From Beta vulgaris subsp. vulgaris (lineage: Eukaryota > Streptophyta > Magnoliopsida > Caryophyllales > Amaranthaceae), in contig NC_079210.1 of assembly GCF_026745355.1 (NCBI RefSeq), forward strand, positions 11,593,523-11,657,522: DNA of 64,000 nucleotides, written 5' to 3'. Below are positions 9,945-19,860 of this stretch, piece by piece. The notes beneath the pieces were generated by a model, which made no database searches, was not told the origin of the DNA, and saw only the letters and a program-made list of their open reading frames with translations. A program made the position numbers and the translations under genes. The stretch's first letter is position 1; each line of letters starts with the position of its first letter.

Positions 9945-10627
9945 ATGTTATTGAAGAAGAGTTAAAGAACTTTCAAAGAATCAATTAATAAAGCTACTTT
10001 TGGAAACTTTGGATGACTACAAGGCCATTTGTGTTAGAGAAGAAAATTTAGAAAAAGCCTTAGAAGTCACCAAAGGACATTCAAATTGGTTTAAAACAGT
10101 GAATGCAAACATTAGGAGAAGATTCTTTGAATCTTTGATGAAAAAACGTATTCGAGAAGCTTTTGAAAATGCTTGAAAAATTACTTCTTGAATATGGAAA
10201 TGGCTGAATTGAAACTATTCGTTCCTAAAGGAACCGGTTCCTCTATAAATACCAGATCCGAGTTCGAAAAGTTAAAATTCGAACATGAAAAAGTTTTAAG
10301 TAAATATCTGGTACTTAAAGAGAGAAATGGATCTTCAAGAACGAGCTTCCTGATCCAGTGAGTTGGATACAAAAATATAAAAATGAAGTAACAAGTGGGT
10401 TAGGTTTCAATGACAAGAAGAAAAACAAAATGAAAAAATATGTTGATCTTCCAAGCAGCCGAATATGCTCTTACTGTGGGAACAGTGGATACCTAGTGCC
10501 TGACTGTTCCTCTTGAGAAGAACATATTGAAATGAACACCCACTTAGTTAAGCAAGTGTGGAAAGTTAAGAGAAATACTAGCCCGACAGAGGAACCCAAG
10601 TCAAACTGGGTTCCTACCACTGACTGA
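9945..10627 (+). pseudogene. Sirevirus-like Gag C-terminal part, frameshifted
   Basis: After the stop at 9944 the + strand keeps copia Gag character in several frames (a coiled-coil-like Leu/Lys/Glu-rich stretch). At about 10462-10503 it has a second zinc-knuckle-like motif, CSYCGNSGYLVPDC, in which the histidine of CCHC is replaced by tyrosine. The end runs into the protease frame. Several stops show decay. Confidence 0.65.
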
Positions 10628-11336
10628 TTGCTTTTGATACAGGCTAAAGTGAGGGGGAATAACATGTGGTACCTCGATAGTGGTTGTTCTAAACACATGA
10701 CAGGAGATAAAGAGAAATTTCTCTCGCTTTCAGCCTATGATGGAGGAACTGTGACTTTCGGAGACAATCTTACCGGTAACATTGTAGCAATAGGGAAAGT
10801 AGGAAAGTCTAAGTCACATTCCATAGACAATGTATTTTTGGTCGAGGGTTTAAAACACAATCTGCTTAGTATTTCTCAATTTTGTGACAAAGGGAACAGT
10901 GCAAATGTTACTGATGAGTGTTGCGTAGTAAGTAATGCAGGAACAGGTACCAAAATTCTGGAAGGGACAAGGAAAAGGAACACCTACGTTGTTGATCTCA
11001 ACCTTGTTCCTAGGAGCAATCTAACTTGTTTAAATGTCGTCGACAATGAACCACTTCTTTGGCATAAAAGATGTGGTCACGCAAGTATGGCATTGCTCCA
11101 GAAGCTAAGTGGTAAGGACTTGGTGGTTGGATTACCAACTATCAAAGTCTCAAATCATGAAGTTTGTGGACCATGTGCAAAAGGTAAACAAGTTAGATCC
11201 TCGTTCAAATCAAATAAAATGGTAAGTACACAAAGTCCTCTTGAATTGATTCATATGGACTTATGTGGCCCTGTTCGAATCCAAAGTCGATCTGGTAAGA
11301 GATATGTGCTTGTTGTAGTTGATGATTGTTTAAGAT
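10628..11336 (+). pseudogene. copia Pol: protease and integrase N-terminus
   Basis: One open frame. It has WYLDSGCSKHMTGD (aspartic protease active site DSG) at residues ~15-28, a block ending LKHNLLSISQFCDKG, then LWHKRCGHASMALLQKL and CGPCAKGKQ (HHCC zinc-binding domain of integrase), and LELIHMDLCGP, which carries the first catalytic Asp. It breaks after VVVDDCLR at the 11329-11336 target site of an inserted TIR element. The natural continuation (YTWVIFLHSK) is at 12546, over 1.2 kb away. The ATG shown is internal; no separate protein is implied. Confidence 0.85.
11329..11336 (+). other. target site duplication, left copy
   Basis: TTTAAGAT, repeated at 12541-12548. With one mismatch it extends to 9 bp by adding the preceding base (G here, T on the right). 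Confidence 0.75.
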
Positions 11337-11394
11337 GTGAAAGTATTCGGTCAGACCGTCTGACCAAATACTTACTGCCAGACGGGCTGACCCA

Positions 11395-11660
11395 AATGAA
11401 AAAAACTGCGCTTCCAAGACCTCCACACACCACCGTGAGAACGCCAAAACCATCTCAAAGAAGCTATGCGACACCATATCTGAACTTGCTTCTGGTATTC
11501 TTCCTAACAATGGATGGCCTGAACTTCTTCCTTTTATGTTCCAGTGTGTTTCATCTCATTCCTCCAAGTTGCAAGAGTCTGCTTTTTTCATATTTGCTCA
11601 GTTGTCGCAGTTCATCGACGATACTTCGGTGCCTTTTATCAATGCCGTAGAAGATTTCAT
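11395..11660 (+). pseudogene. captured importin-5/importin beta-3-like fragment
   Basis: One + frame reads RENAKTISKKLCDTISELAS, then GILPNNGWPELLPFMFQCVS, then SKLQESAFFIFAQLSQFIDD and TSVPFINAVEDFIQFF. This is recognisably a HEAT-repeat segment of plant importin-5 (RanBP5/IMB3-type karyopherin beta), where ISKKLCDTISELA and WPELLPFMFQCV are strongly conserved. About 75 residues match; the frame stays open to 11907, but later residues are not importin-like. There is no intron in the matching stretch. It lies sense relative to the host copia element and inside the TIR element. Identification is from remembered family sequence. Confidence 0.75.
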
Positions 11661-11858
11661 CCAATTCTTTCATTCAGGTTTCAAATCTTTCACTCTTAAA
11701 CACACCACCGTAGCCAACACCATGCCCCCTTGTGAAGAGGAAGGGGAAGATCGCATGAAATTACTTGAGATTTCCACCATTCACAACAAATTGAGGTTCG
11801 AAGTTTTCTTCATGAAATTCTTAATTTCAGTCTTCATTCTTTTCCTATTTTCCTTTTT

Positions 11859-11942
11859 CAGTTGGTTATTGTTTTGTTTCAGTTGGTTATTGTTTTGTTT
11901 CAGTTAGTTATTGTTTTGTTTCAGTTGGACTTTGTTTCGGAA
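11859..11942 (+). repeat. 21-bp minisatellite, array A (4 units)
   Basis: Units start at 11859, 11880, 11901 and 11922. The consensus is CAGTTGGTTATTGTTTTGTTT. It is the approximate reverse complement of array B, which begins 9 bp later. Confidence 0.9.
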
Positions 11943-11950
11943 TATGTGTA

Positions 11951-12076
11951 CCAACTGAAAGAAATAATAGACGAACTGAAAGAAATAATAGACCAACTGA
12001 AACAAATAATGGACCAACTGAAACAAATAATGGACCAACTGAAAGAAATAATGGGCCAACTGAAAAATATGTTTCA
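11951..12076 (+). repeat. 21-bp minisatellite, array B (6 units), opposite polarity
   Basis: Units start at 11951, 11972, 11993, 12014, 12035 and 12056, each beginning CCAACTGAAA(G/C)AAATAAT. The period of 21 bp gives a seven-residue repeat in the + frame (QLKEIMD/QLKQIMD), a heptad pattern that would form a coiled coil if translated. The transcript of arrays A and B could fold into a long hairpin. The frame begins within array A; there is no evidence that it is a gene. Confidence 0.9.
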
Positions 12077-12500
12077 GGTGCTTTAATTTTCAATTCAGTT
12101 GGTACTTTTCTTAGTATTTCAGTTAGTTTGTTATTATTTTCTGTTGGTGCTTTGTTAGTGTTTTAATTAGTTTGTTATTATTTTCAGTTGGTGCTTTATT
12201 AGTGTTTCAGTTAGTTCTTCTTGTTATTTCAGTTGGTGTTTAATATGTTTCAGTTGGTGCTTAATATGTTTCAGCTGCTCTTATTTTTCCTTTCATTCAG
12301 TTGGTGCTTTCTTAGTGTTTCAGTTAGTTCTTGTTGTTCTTTCAGTTGGTGCATGCTTTATATGTTTCATTTGGTGTTTAAAAAAAGTTGAAACCAACTG
12401 AAAAAAAAAGAAGACTAACTGAAAAAAAATGAAGACTACCTGAAAAAAAAAATAAAGACCAACTAAAACCTAAGTGCGTCTAACTGAAGTTGTCCGACCA
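12077..12500 (+). repeat. degenerate CAGTTGGTGCTTT-type repeats
   Basis: Many irregular copies of TTTCAGTTGGTGCTT and CAACTGAAAAAAA words continue the minisatellite theme up to the right inverted terminus. Spacing is irregular, which suggests decayed older units. No coding potential. Confidence 0.7.
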
Positions 12501-12540
12501 GTTGTATTATGTCAGACGAGTCTGACACAATACCTTCTCT

Positions 12541-13380
12541 TTTAAGATACACTTGGGTTATTTTTCTCCATAGCAAAGATGAGACAGTTGATGAATATGT
12601 TAACTTTGTAAAAAGAACTCAAAGAATAAGTGGTTTTAAAATTAAGCACTTGCGTTCTGATCATAGTAAGGAGTTTGAAAACTCCAAATTTGATGAGTTT
12701 TGCAGAAAGAAGGTCTTGATCACAACTTCTCAGCTCCTAGAACTCCACAACAAAATGGCGTGGTAGAACGGAAGAATCGCACTTTGGAGGACATGGCAAG
12801 AACAATGATCATAACAAGCAATCTTCCGAAGAATTTCTGGGCTGAAGTAGTGAATACGACATGCTACATAATCAATAGAGTCATGCTAAGACCTATTGTC
12901 TTGAAGACACCTTATGAGCTTCTCAAAGGAAGAAAACCCAATATCTCTACTTTAGAATCTTTGGCTGTAGATGCTTTGTACATAACAATGGTAAAGACAA
13001 TTTAGGAAAGTTTGATGCAGCGATGAGGCTGTTTTTATTGGATATGCTTTAAGTAGTAAGCATATAGAGTTTACAACAAACGAACAATGTGTGTTGAGGA
13101 AAGTGTCCATGTTATTTTTGTTGAAACTAACTCTCTACAGGAACAAGTCATGAAAATGACTTTGAAATAGGACTGACTCGTATTGAGGAGTCAGTAAACA
13201 TTGATGAGGAACTAACACCTGCAGGAACCACAAAAAGCATATTCCTGAAGAAGAGATAGTGTTCCTGATCCTGTTATACAGGAGGAACAGGCACCAGAAA
13301 TTCATCCAGTAGACGAGACGAATGAAGCTCCTCAATCTGGAGGAGCAGAGACAAGGAGATTTGAACCAAGACCTGGAAAC
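12541..13380 (+). pseudogene. copia integrase core, continued, frameshifted
   Basis: The copia frame resumes with RYTWVIFLHSKDETVDEYVN and LRSDHSKEFENSKF (second catalytic Asp), then shifts at about 12740 into TPQQNGVVERKNRTLEDMAR, which carries the catalytic Glu. It continues to LKTPYELLKGRKPNIS at about 12950. Beyond that the frame is broken repeatedly up to the RT start. The right copy of the TTTAAGAT target duplication occupies 12541-12548. Confidence 0.8.
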
Positions 13381-13382
13381 AC

Positions 13383-14495
13383 TTGAAATCCCATCCATTG
13401 GATTTAATAGTAAGTGATATTGAAAAGGGAACTCAAACGAGATCCCAACTGAAAAATTTATGTGCTTTCCATGCCTTTTTGTCTATGACAGAACCACGAG
13501 ATCACAATGATGCCCTACTGGAGTCTGACTGGATAAACGCCATGCAAGAGGAACTGAATGAGTTCCAGAGGAACAAGGTCTGGCATCTTGAGACCAAGCC
13601 TAAAAACCAAAAGGTGATTGGACTAAAATGGGTCTTCAGGAACAAGCTAGACGAACATGGAACAGTCATAAGAAACAAAGCCAGACTCGTAGCCAAAGGG
13701 TATAATCAACAAGAAGGTATTGACTTTGATGAAACCTTTGCTCCTGTAGCTAGAATAGAAGCAATAAGAATTTTGATTGCCTTTGCACATTCATGGGTTT
13801 TAGGTTGTACCAAATGGACGTCAAATGTGCCTTTTTAAATGGATATTTGATTGAAGACGTCTATGTGGAACAACCTCCTGGTTTTGAAAACCCGGATCTT
13901 CCAATCATGTCTATAAGCTAGATAAAGCTCTTTATGGGCTTAAGCAAGCTCCTAGATCATGGTATGAAAGACTTTCAAAATTCTTACTTTCTAATGACTT
14001 TATACGAGGAAAGTTGATAGGACCCTGTTCCTTCGATCCAAAGGAACAGACATCCTAGTGGTTCAGATTTATGTGGATGATATATATTTTTGGTGCAACT
14101 AACGAATCTCTTTGTAAAGAATTTGCTGAGTTAATGCGTAGTGAATTTGAAATGAGATGATGGGAGAGTTAAACTTCTTTCTCGGTTTGCAAATCAAGCA
14201 AACTGAAAAAGGAACAATGATCCATCAACAAAAATACGTAAAGGAGTTATTGAAAAAATATGGACTGGATCAAGCAAAATCAAACCATACTCCTATAGGA
14301 ACAGGTACAAGGTTAGATGAGGATCAAAGTGGTAAGTCCGTAGATCAGAAACTCTATAGAGGTATGATTGGTTCCTTACTTTATCTAACTGCTAGTAGGC
14401 CTGATATATCCTTTAGTGTTGGTTTATGTGCTAGATTCCAATCAAATCCTAAGGAATCTCATTTGACAGTGTCAAAAGGATTCTTAGATATTTGA
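13383..14495 (+). pseudogene. copia reverse transcriptase, frameshifted
   Basis: 13383-13838 has [54 protein letters not shown] and [10 protein letters not shown]. The frame shifts just after SWVL into [15 protein letters not shown]. The YVDDI active-site motif (YVDD box) follows at about 14072-14086 in another frame. 14157-14495 reads LNFFLGLQIKQTEKGTMIHQ, then YRGMIGSLLYLTASRPDIS. All RT blocks can be found but not in a single frame, so the enzyme cannot be made. Confidence 0.85.
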
Positions 14496-15001
14496 AAGGA
14501 AGTGATGATCTTTGTTTGTTCTATCCTCGAAGTGACATCTTTGATCTAGTAAGCTATTCCGATGCTGACTATGCTGGAGACTTGGTGAATCGCAAAAGCA
14601 CTCGGGTATTATCCAGTTCCTAGGATCAAGCTTGGTTTCTTGGAGCTCAAAGAAACAAACATTGTCTTCTTCCACAAGAAGCTGAATACGTGGCAGCTGC
14701 TGCTGCTACTCTCAGGTATTATGGATCAAGCAACAGGTACGTGACTTTGGCGTAAAATTTAAGTGTGTTCCTATATCCTGTGATGATACTAGTGTCATTT
14801 GCATCTCCAAGGATCCAGTTCATCACTCTAGAGTCAAGCATATTACATTAGACATCATTTCCTAAAAGACAATGTAGAGAAGGGATTAGTCAAAGTTGAT
14901 TTTTGTCCATGAAAATCAAATAGCTGACATATTGACTAAACCTCTATCTAGGGACAGGTTTGAAAAGATACGCTTGGAACTAGGAATGATAAAAATTGTT
15001 T
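14496..15001 (+). pseudogene. copia RNase H, heavily decayed
   Basis: Scattered frames give LKGSDDLCLFYPRSD, SYSDADYAGDLVNRKST and EAEYVAAAAA, then at the end a TKPL-like PLSRDRFE. The SDADYAGD and EAEY elements mark the retrotransposon RNase H active-site region. Several stops and small deletions interrupt it. It ends the pol region near 15001. Confidence 0.7.
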
Positions 15002-15523
15002 AAATGTACACATGATGTTATTCCCCCCAAATTGTTTCTTACTAAGTATGTCCTGCAACTTCATGAATTAAATTTATACACCTAGGGTCAAGTATAAGGA
15101 CTCACATATGTCTTGAATATTACCCTTAGTGTCCTTGCACATATTTGGTACGTATGTAGTTTGTAATTATGGACACATTTTATCATATGCAAGAGTAAAT
15201 TTTTTTTCTTTTTCCTATTTTTCCTAAATTTCCTTGTTCTTTTCTTTTCACACCTTTCGTCCAAAAATTAAAACATTAATCTGAATTATGCCACAATTAC
15301 GCGTTCAATTAATCTAAGTTAAATGAAGAAACTATTAATTGCCTTCCAAAACCCATAAACCGTTTCATTAAACCTAACTCTCCATTTCTTTTCACACGGA
15401 ATCATGATTACTTTATAACCCCAACCCATCACATCACTGACCCCACATAATTTCCATCTCACATCAACTCATCTCTCTCTCTCTTCTTTCTCATCTTCAA
15501 CCTCACTCCAAAACACTTTCACC
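15002..15523 (+). other. spacer between pol and env-like ORF
   Basis: AT-rich, no ORF of note. A CT-rich stretch (CTCTCTCTCTC, about 15473-15485) precedes the env-like start codon and may form part of its leader. Confidence 0.4.
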
Positions 15524-15714
15524 ATGTCTTTCAAAACCCAAAATTCTGGTGATCATGAAAATTTCCCAAGAGAGAAAACACCATCCCATGATGAATTAAG
15601 TGCTCAAGAATCATCCAAGAATGAAGCAGATTCTACCGGGTCAAAATCGGCATCCTCTGCTCCTGTTTCTCTCTCTCCGAAAAAAGAAGATGGTGAAAAA
15701 GTTGAAAGCGATTA
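15524..15714 (+). CDS. env-like third ORF of the Sirevirus element, N-terminal piece
   Basis: A 63-codon frame starting MSFKTQNSGDHENF, rich in Ser, Glu and Lys, then stopped. Sireviruses often carry an extra ORF here whose product starts with a low-complexity Ser/Lys/Glu region. The next recognisable part of that ORF follows at about 15770-16893 in other frames, so this is probably its damaged start. No signal peptide or membrane segment is visible in this piece. Confidence 0.45.
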
Positions 15715-15769
15715 AGAAAAAGAGATTACAGTACCTACAAAGCGAGGTAAGAAAACAAAATCTTCACAA

Positions 15770-16893
15770 TTTCTTGTGGGTTTTTATGTCGATGTTGTAT
15801 GGTGCAAAAAGTCTAAGTGGAATGAGTTATTGAAAATTTTAAAATTTCAGAAATGGTTGAAAATTGTTGTTGGTGAGGGTCTTTATGAAAAAGAATGAAA
15901 GCATTTTGTTCTGGGTTTACCATAACTGAGGGTGTTTGTGTGTCAATAGTAATGGGTCTGTGGTTACATATACTGAGAAGAAACTGGGGGAATGGTTTGA
16001 TGTTCCAATGAGGGTTACAAGGATACATTAAGGGTAGGGCTAAGTTGAACATAAATGGAGTTTCAAATGCTAAATTCTTGCTTCTTTAAGGCAATTCACA
16101 TGCTTCATCTATAGATCAAAAAGAATTGTCTCCATTTCATAAGTTGTTATTCCAATTGGTTTGGCGTTTCATTTTACCCCGTTCCTCAAAAAGAACCCAG
16201 GCAAGTCTAATGGATCTTTCCATTATGTACTGCCTTGCTAAAAACATAAAAATCAACCTTCCCTCCTTGATTATTTCACATCTCTCTCACTGCATTACCC
16301 ATAACACCAAAGTGGGTTATGGAAATCTTCTTTCCTCTGTTTTCAAACAATGCAAAGTTAAACTGTCTGTCAGCTTCTCTTTTTCTCTTGAGCCAGAAAA
16401 TTATCTTACAAAAGAAACTCTGACTAGGCTTAGTTTGAGGTTCGTAAATAAGAAGATAGAATTTGAGAGGGAAGAAACTCCGGTAAAGGTTGAGGTGGGA
16501 AGCAAGAGGAAGTTGGATGAAGAGGGTGTTCCAAGTGGGTCTGTGAGGAAGAGTCAAAGGTTGGTTGGGTCCAAGTCTCTGAAGGAGCAGGATCAAGGTG
16601 AAACAGTGTTTATTCACCTAAACTCTGATCCTGTTCCTTCTACTGCTGTGGATTTTCCGTTGCTGTCTAAAACTGGGCTCAACAAGCTACTCCGGGAAAT
16701 TCAGGACTCCTTGACCCTTCTACACACCAGGATCAATGCCATTGAAGCCACTGTCAATGTTCTGGACTCTCAGCAGCAACAACAACTGATTGCCATCAAG
16801 AATGCTGATACTGGGATCAGGAACAAGGTGGATGGCGTGCTCTCCAAGATTGATTATGTGGTCTCCTCTCTCTTCAAACGCTCCAAACCCTAA
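15770..16893 (+). pseudogene. env-like/'putative plant transposon protein' ORF with C-terminal coiled coil
   Basis: Broken sequence to about 16100, then an open frame 16126-16893 (255 codons). It starts with HKLLFQLVWRFILPRSSKRT and MDLSIMYCLAKNIKINLPSL, the pattern of the 'putative plant transposon protein' domain found in extra ORFs of plant LTR elements. A basic Lys/Glu/Arg region follows (SKRKLDEEGVPSGSVRKSQR), then a C-terminal helix with regular hydrophobic spacing (LREIQDSLTLLHTRINAIEA...LDSQQQQQ...NKVDGVLSKIDYVVSSLF), likely a coiled coil. The position after pol and before the LTR fits the Sirevirus env-like ORF. 'Env-like' is a traditional label; no membrane segment is evident. Confidence 0.6.
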
Positions 16894-17412
16894 CTTCTCT
16901 TAACTTTGAACAATTGAACAAGTTTTTTTTTGTGGCTGTAATTATTAAACATCTTCTTTTGGATTTCTCTTCTTGTGTCCTTCTGAGACACATGAAGTAC
17001 TTTTAATTTCTCTTTAATTTCTTACTTTCTTCTGCTTTACTCTACATATTGCGTAATATCTGCTGTCTATAATGTTTCTTTCTGCATGCCTATTTTGTTT
17101 ATGTGTTTGGATGGCTAATATTATGAGATCTATGTTTGAGCAACTTGCTTGCTGCCTAGACTGTTGACTCTCTAGTGCTGCAGGTACATTCCTCGGTTTC
17201 GATAATGACAAAGGGGGAAGAGATATAGTGTCTAATTTTTTTTTATCTTAGTTCCTATGCATGTTTTTCTCATCCCTGTTCCCAGTCTCTCAGTAGAGTT
17301 TACTTAAGTATAGTTTGTGTATTTTATTTGTTTTGTTTTGTGAGTTATAGTCTTAGTCTTTAAATTTTTTTTCTCAAAACATAAAACATAAAACATAAAT
17401 TTTTTTTTTGTT
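16894..17412 (+). other. Sirevirus 3' spacer, non-coding
   Basis: T-rich DNA between the env-like ORF and the LINE insertion. It includes the sentence-like element AATGACAAAGGGGGAAGAGATA at 17202-17223, a purine tract that resembles a second polypurine tract. A short ATAAAACATAA repeat lies at about 17380-17398. No gene seen. Confidence 0.4.
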
Positions 17413-17433
17413 AATTATTTGTCATAATCAAAA
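17413..17433 (+). other. LINE target-site duplication, left copy (21 bp)
   Basis: A 21-bp word beginning AATTATTTGTC is repeated exactly at 22256-22276, flanking the LINE. That length is typical of L1-type target-primed insertion. Confidence 0.85.
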
Positions 17434-17509
17434 TAAAAAACAAGTCGTTTTTTCCTCTCTCGAAAATGGCGATTTTGCTTGGTTAGGGTTTCTACCAACT
17501 AAATCACTA

Positions 17510-18749
17510 TGGCAAGGAAGAAGAAGTCTCCATCGGTGACTATGGACACTGATGCGGTGGTAAAGGATATAGCGCAATCTTCTAATGGTGGAAGTATTAC
17601 ACCGGGAAACCGTTCAACCGTTAAAAATACGCAGTTAGAGAAGGTAACAAGGCCTAGAAGAACCAATAGTTGTTAACGAGGAACCATTGATAGAAGATGA
17701 AAACGAAGCTCCTGGTAATACATGGAATACGCTTTTCAAAAGCAATAGACTTACTTCAAAAGGTAACTCTCTGAAATTTGTAGCTCCGAATGTTAAAAAT
17801 GGAGTTCAGGTTGCTTGTTTGGATAAGAATGAAACGGACAAACTGTCTGAAGTTTGGGCTACTTCTTTGGTGGTTTACATTGTTGGAAATACTCCGAGTA
17901 TTGGGGCATTAACAAGGTTTATCGAACACGAATGGAATACAGTTGCTAAACCAAAAACTTCTTACATGATGATGGTTTTTTTGTTGTGAAATTTATTTCG
18001 GTGGATGATAGGAATGAAATATTGTATGCTGGGCCTCACAGCTTCAATACTAGACCTATGATTATTAAGCCATGGACAGTAAGCTTTAATTTTCAGGATG
18101 AGGTGCTTAAAATCATACCTATCTGGGTTAAACTCCCTAATTTGCCATTGAATTGCTGGAGTCCGGACTCTTTAAGTAGGATTGGTAGTCTTCTTGGAGT
18201 TCCTTTATATGCAGACGAATGCACATCATAGCAAATGAGAATTTCATTTTCACGCATTTTATTTGAGATAGATGTCACCAAGGATAGATAACATACTATC
18301 CAGGTGGAAGACTCAAATGGCATTATTATCCAGCAAGAGGTGAGATATGACTGGTGGCCACCATATTACAAAAAATGCCAAAGAGTGGGACATGATTGTG
18401 GTAATAGAAGGACACAGCAACAGGTGACCAAGCCCAAGGTGGTTCAAAAATGGGTGCCAAAATAGGTTCAACTTGAGAAAAGGACCACTGATGAAGCTGA
18501 GGTTGCAGTGCAGGATAAACCACTTGAAGAAAGGTCTCAAACTGTTAATGCTGTCAATACACCAGTTCAGCCTATTGTGCACCAATGGAAGATGGTGACA
18601 AGAAAGAATAGAGGAAAACGTGTTATTGTTCCATGTGAAGATGACAATCCAGACTTATGCTTTGATGACAATGAAGCAGATCAAGGAGGAGAAGAGGAGC
18701 AGGAGAGTGGGAATAACAATGAAGCGGGTGAGAACCCTTATCTTTCATG
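17510..18749 (+). pseudogene. LINE ORF1 (DUF4283 / zinc knuckle), broken
   Basis: The ATG at 17510 begins MARKKKSPSVTMDTDA. The frame breaks near 17670 and continues with NTWNTLFKSNRLTSKG, LSEVWATSLVVYIVGNTPSI, then FVVKFISVDDRNEIL, KPWTVSFNF and IPIWVKLPNLPLNCW, which is the DUF4283 RNA-binding fold. Next, PPYYKKCQRVGHDC is a degenerate CCHC knuckle with its first Cys replaced by Tyr. The end (18508-18749) is acidic (DNEADQGGEEEQESG). At least three stops or frameshifts are present. In an intact LINE this protein packages the RNA. Confidence 0.8.
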
Positions 18750-19860
18750 ATGTATGCTTGCTCTTGGAATGTGAGAGGTCTCAATGACCCACTGAAAATA
18801 AAGGAGGTAAAGTCTTTTTTAGTTGTTAACAAACAGAATATCTTTGCTTTAACTGAAACTAGAGTGAAATTAGCTAATAAAGATAAGATTCGAAGGTAGT
18901 TGGCAATGGGAGGATAACTATAGTCATAGCTCTAAGGGCAGAATATGGCTTGCTTGGAAACATGCTCTGATTCAGGTGGAGATTATGTTTACTACTGAAC
19001 AGGTTATTCATGCTTTGATTACTGATAAGAATAATCAGTATAAAATGTACTTCACTGCTGTCTATGGATTACATAGTATTGAAGACATGAAACCTCTATG
19101 GACTACACTTCAGAACATTTCACATAATCTGGAGTGGATCATTATCATGGGGGATTTTAACTCGGTGCTAGAAAGTGATGATAGAATTAATGGCAATCCA
19201 GTGTCTAATGCTGAAACTGAAGATTTCAGACATATGCTGGATAACACGGATTTGATGGTTGTGAAAGGTATGGGGGGTACCTATACTTGGTCTAATAAGA
19301 GAGAAGGGGTGGATAGAATTTCCAGCCGTATTGATAGATGTCTTTGTAATGCCAAATGGTTTGCCCAGCACACTAACATAGTAGTTGAGATCAAAAACCA
19401 ATCAGTTTCTGATCATCATCCCCTACTGATTCATTTAAACCAGCAATATCATCATGGTGGTAGACCATTCAGGTTCTTTAATCACCTAATTGAGCATCCT
19501 CAGTTTCATATAATAGTTTCAGAAGCTTGGAGGCAAAAAGGAGCTGCTTGCAATCTTGATGATATTTGGATGAAGTTGAAAGATGTTAGTAAGGCTCTTA
19601 AACATTTACAGATAACTCACTATGCCAATGTGAGTGAGAAGATTGGAGAATATAGAGATAAGCTTGATAGAATTCAAACACAAATCAGTAGTGATCACTT
19701 CAATGCAGAGTTGCATAGACAGGAGCAACAATGTATTGTTTCTCTTAAAAAGTGGTTTCATCTTGAAGAGAGCATATACAAGCAGAAGTCTCTGATTCAG
19801 TGGCTTCAAGAAGGTGATTCTAATATCAAAGTCTTCTTTGCTGCCATGAAGGAAAGATAA
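18749..19860 (+). pseudogene. LINE ORF2: apurinic endonuclease domain
   Basis: Starts MYACSWNVRGLNDP at 18749 with WNVRGL, the usual start of plant L1 endonuclease. After stops near 18900 it runs openly from 18976: FTAVYGLHSIEDMKPLWTTL, IIMGDFNSVLESDDRINGNP (GDFN motif), GGTYTWSNKREGVDRISSRI (D-R core) and QSVSDHHPLL (SDH catalytic motif). The stop at 19860 separates it from RT, although the sequence continues in register. Confidence 0.85.

Larger units (their letters stand above)
11337..12540 (+). mobile_element. non-autonomous TIR element carrying an importin-like fragment (Pack-MULE-like)
   Basis: The insert begins GTGAAAGTATT and ends AATACCTTCTC. The two ends are imperfect inverted repeats over roughly 45 bp, each containing a GTCAGAC/GTCTGAC palindrome. 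It is flanked by an 8-9 bp duplication of integrase sequence and splits the copia frame exactly there. A 9-bp duplication with G...C termini fits Mutator-like elements; an 8-bp one would fit hAT, so the superfamily is not certain. Inside are an importin-5-like coding fragment and two opposed 21-bp minisatellite arrays. No transposase is present. Host-gene capture by a TIR element without transposase is the definition of a Pack-MULE. Confidence 0.75.

Noticed and set aside
11908..12093. 61-codon ORF of SVGPLF repeats on the - strand
   Set aside because: Translation of the 21-bp minisatellite; no evidence for a protein.
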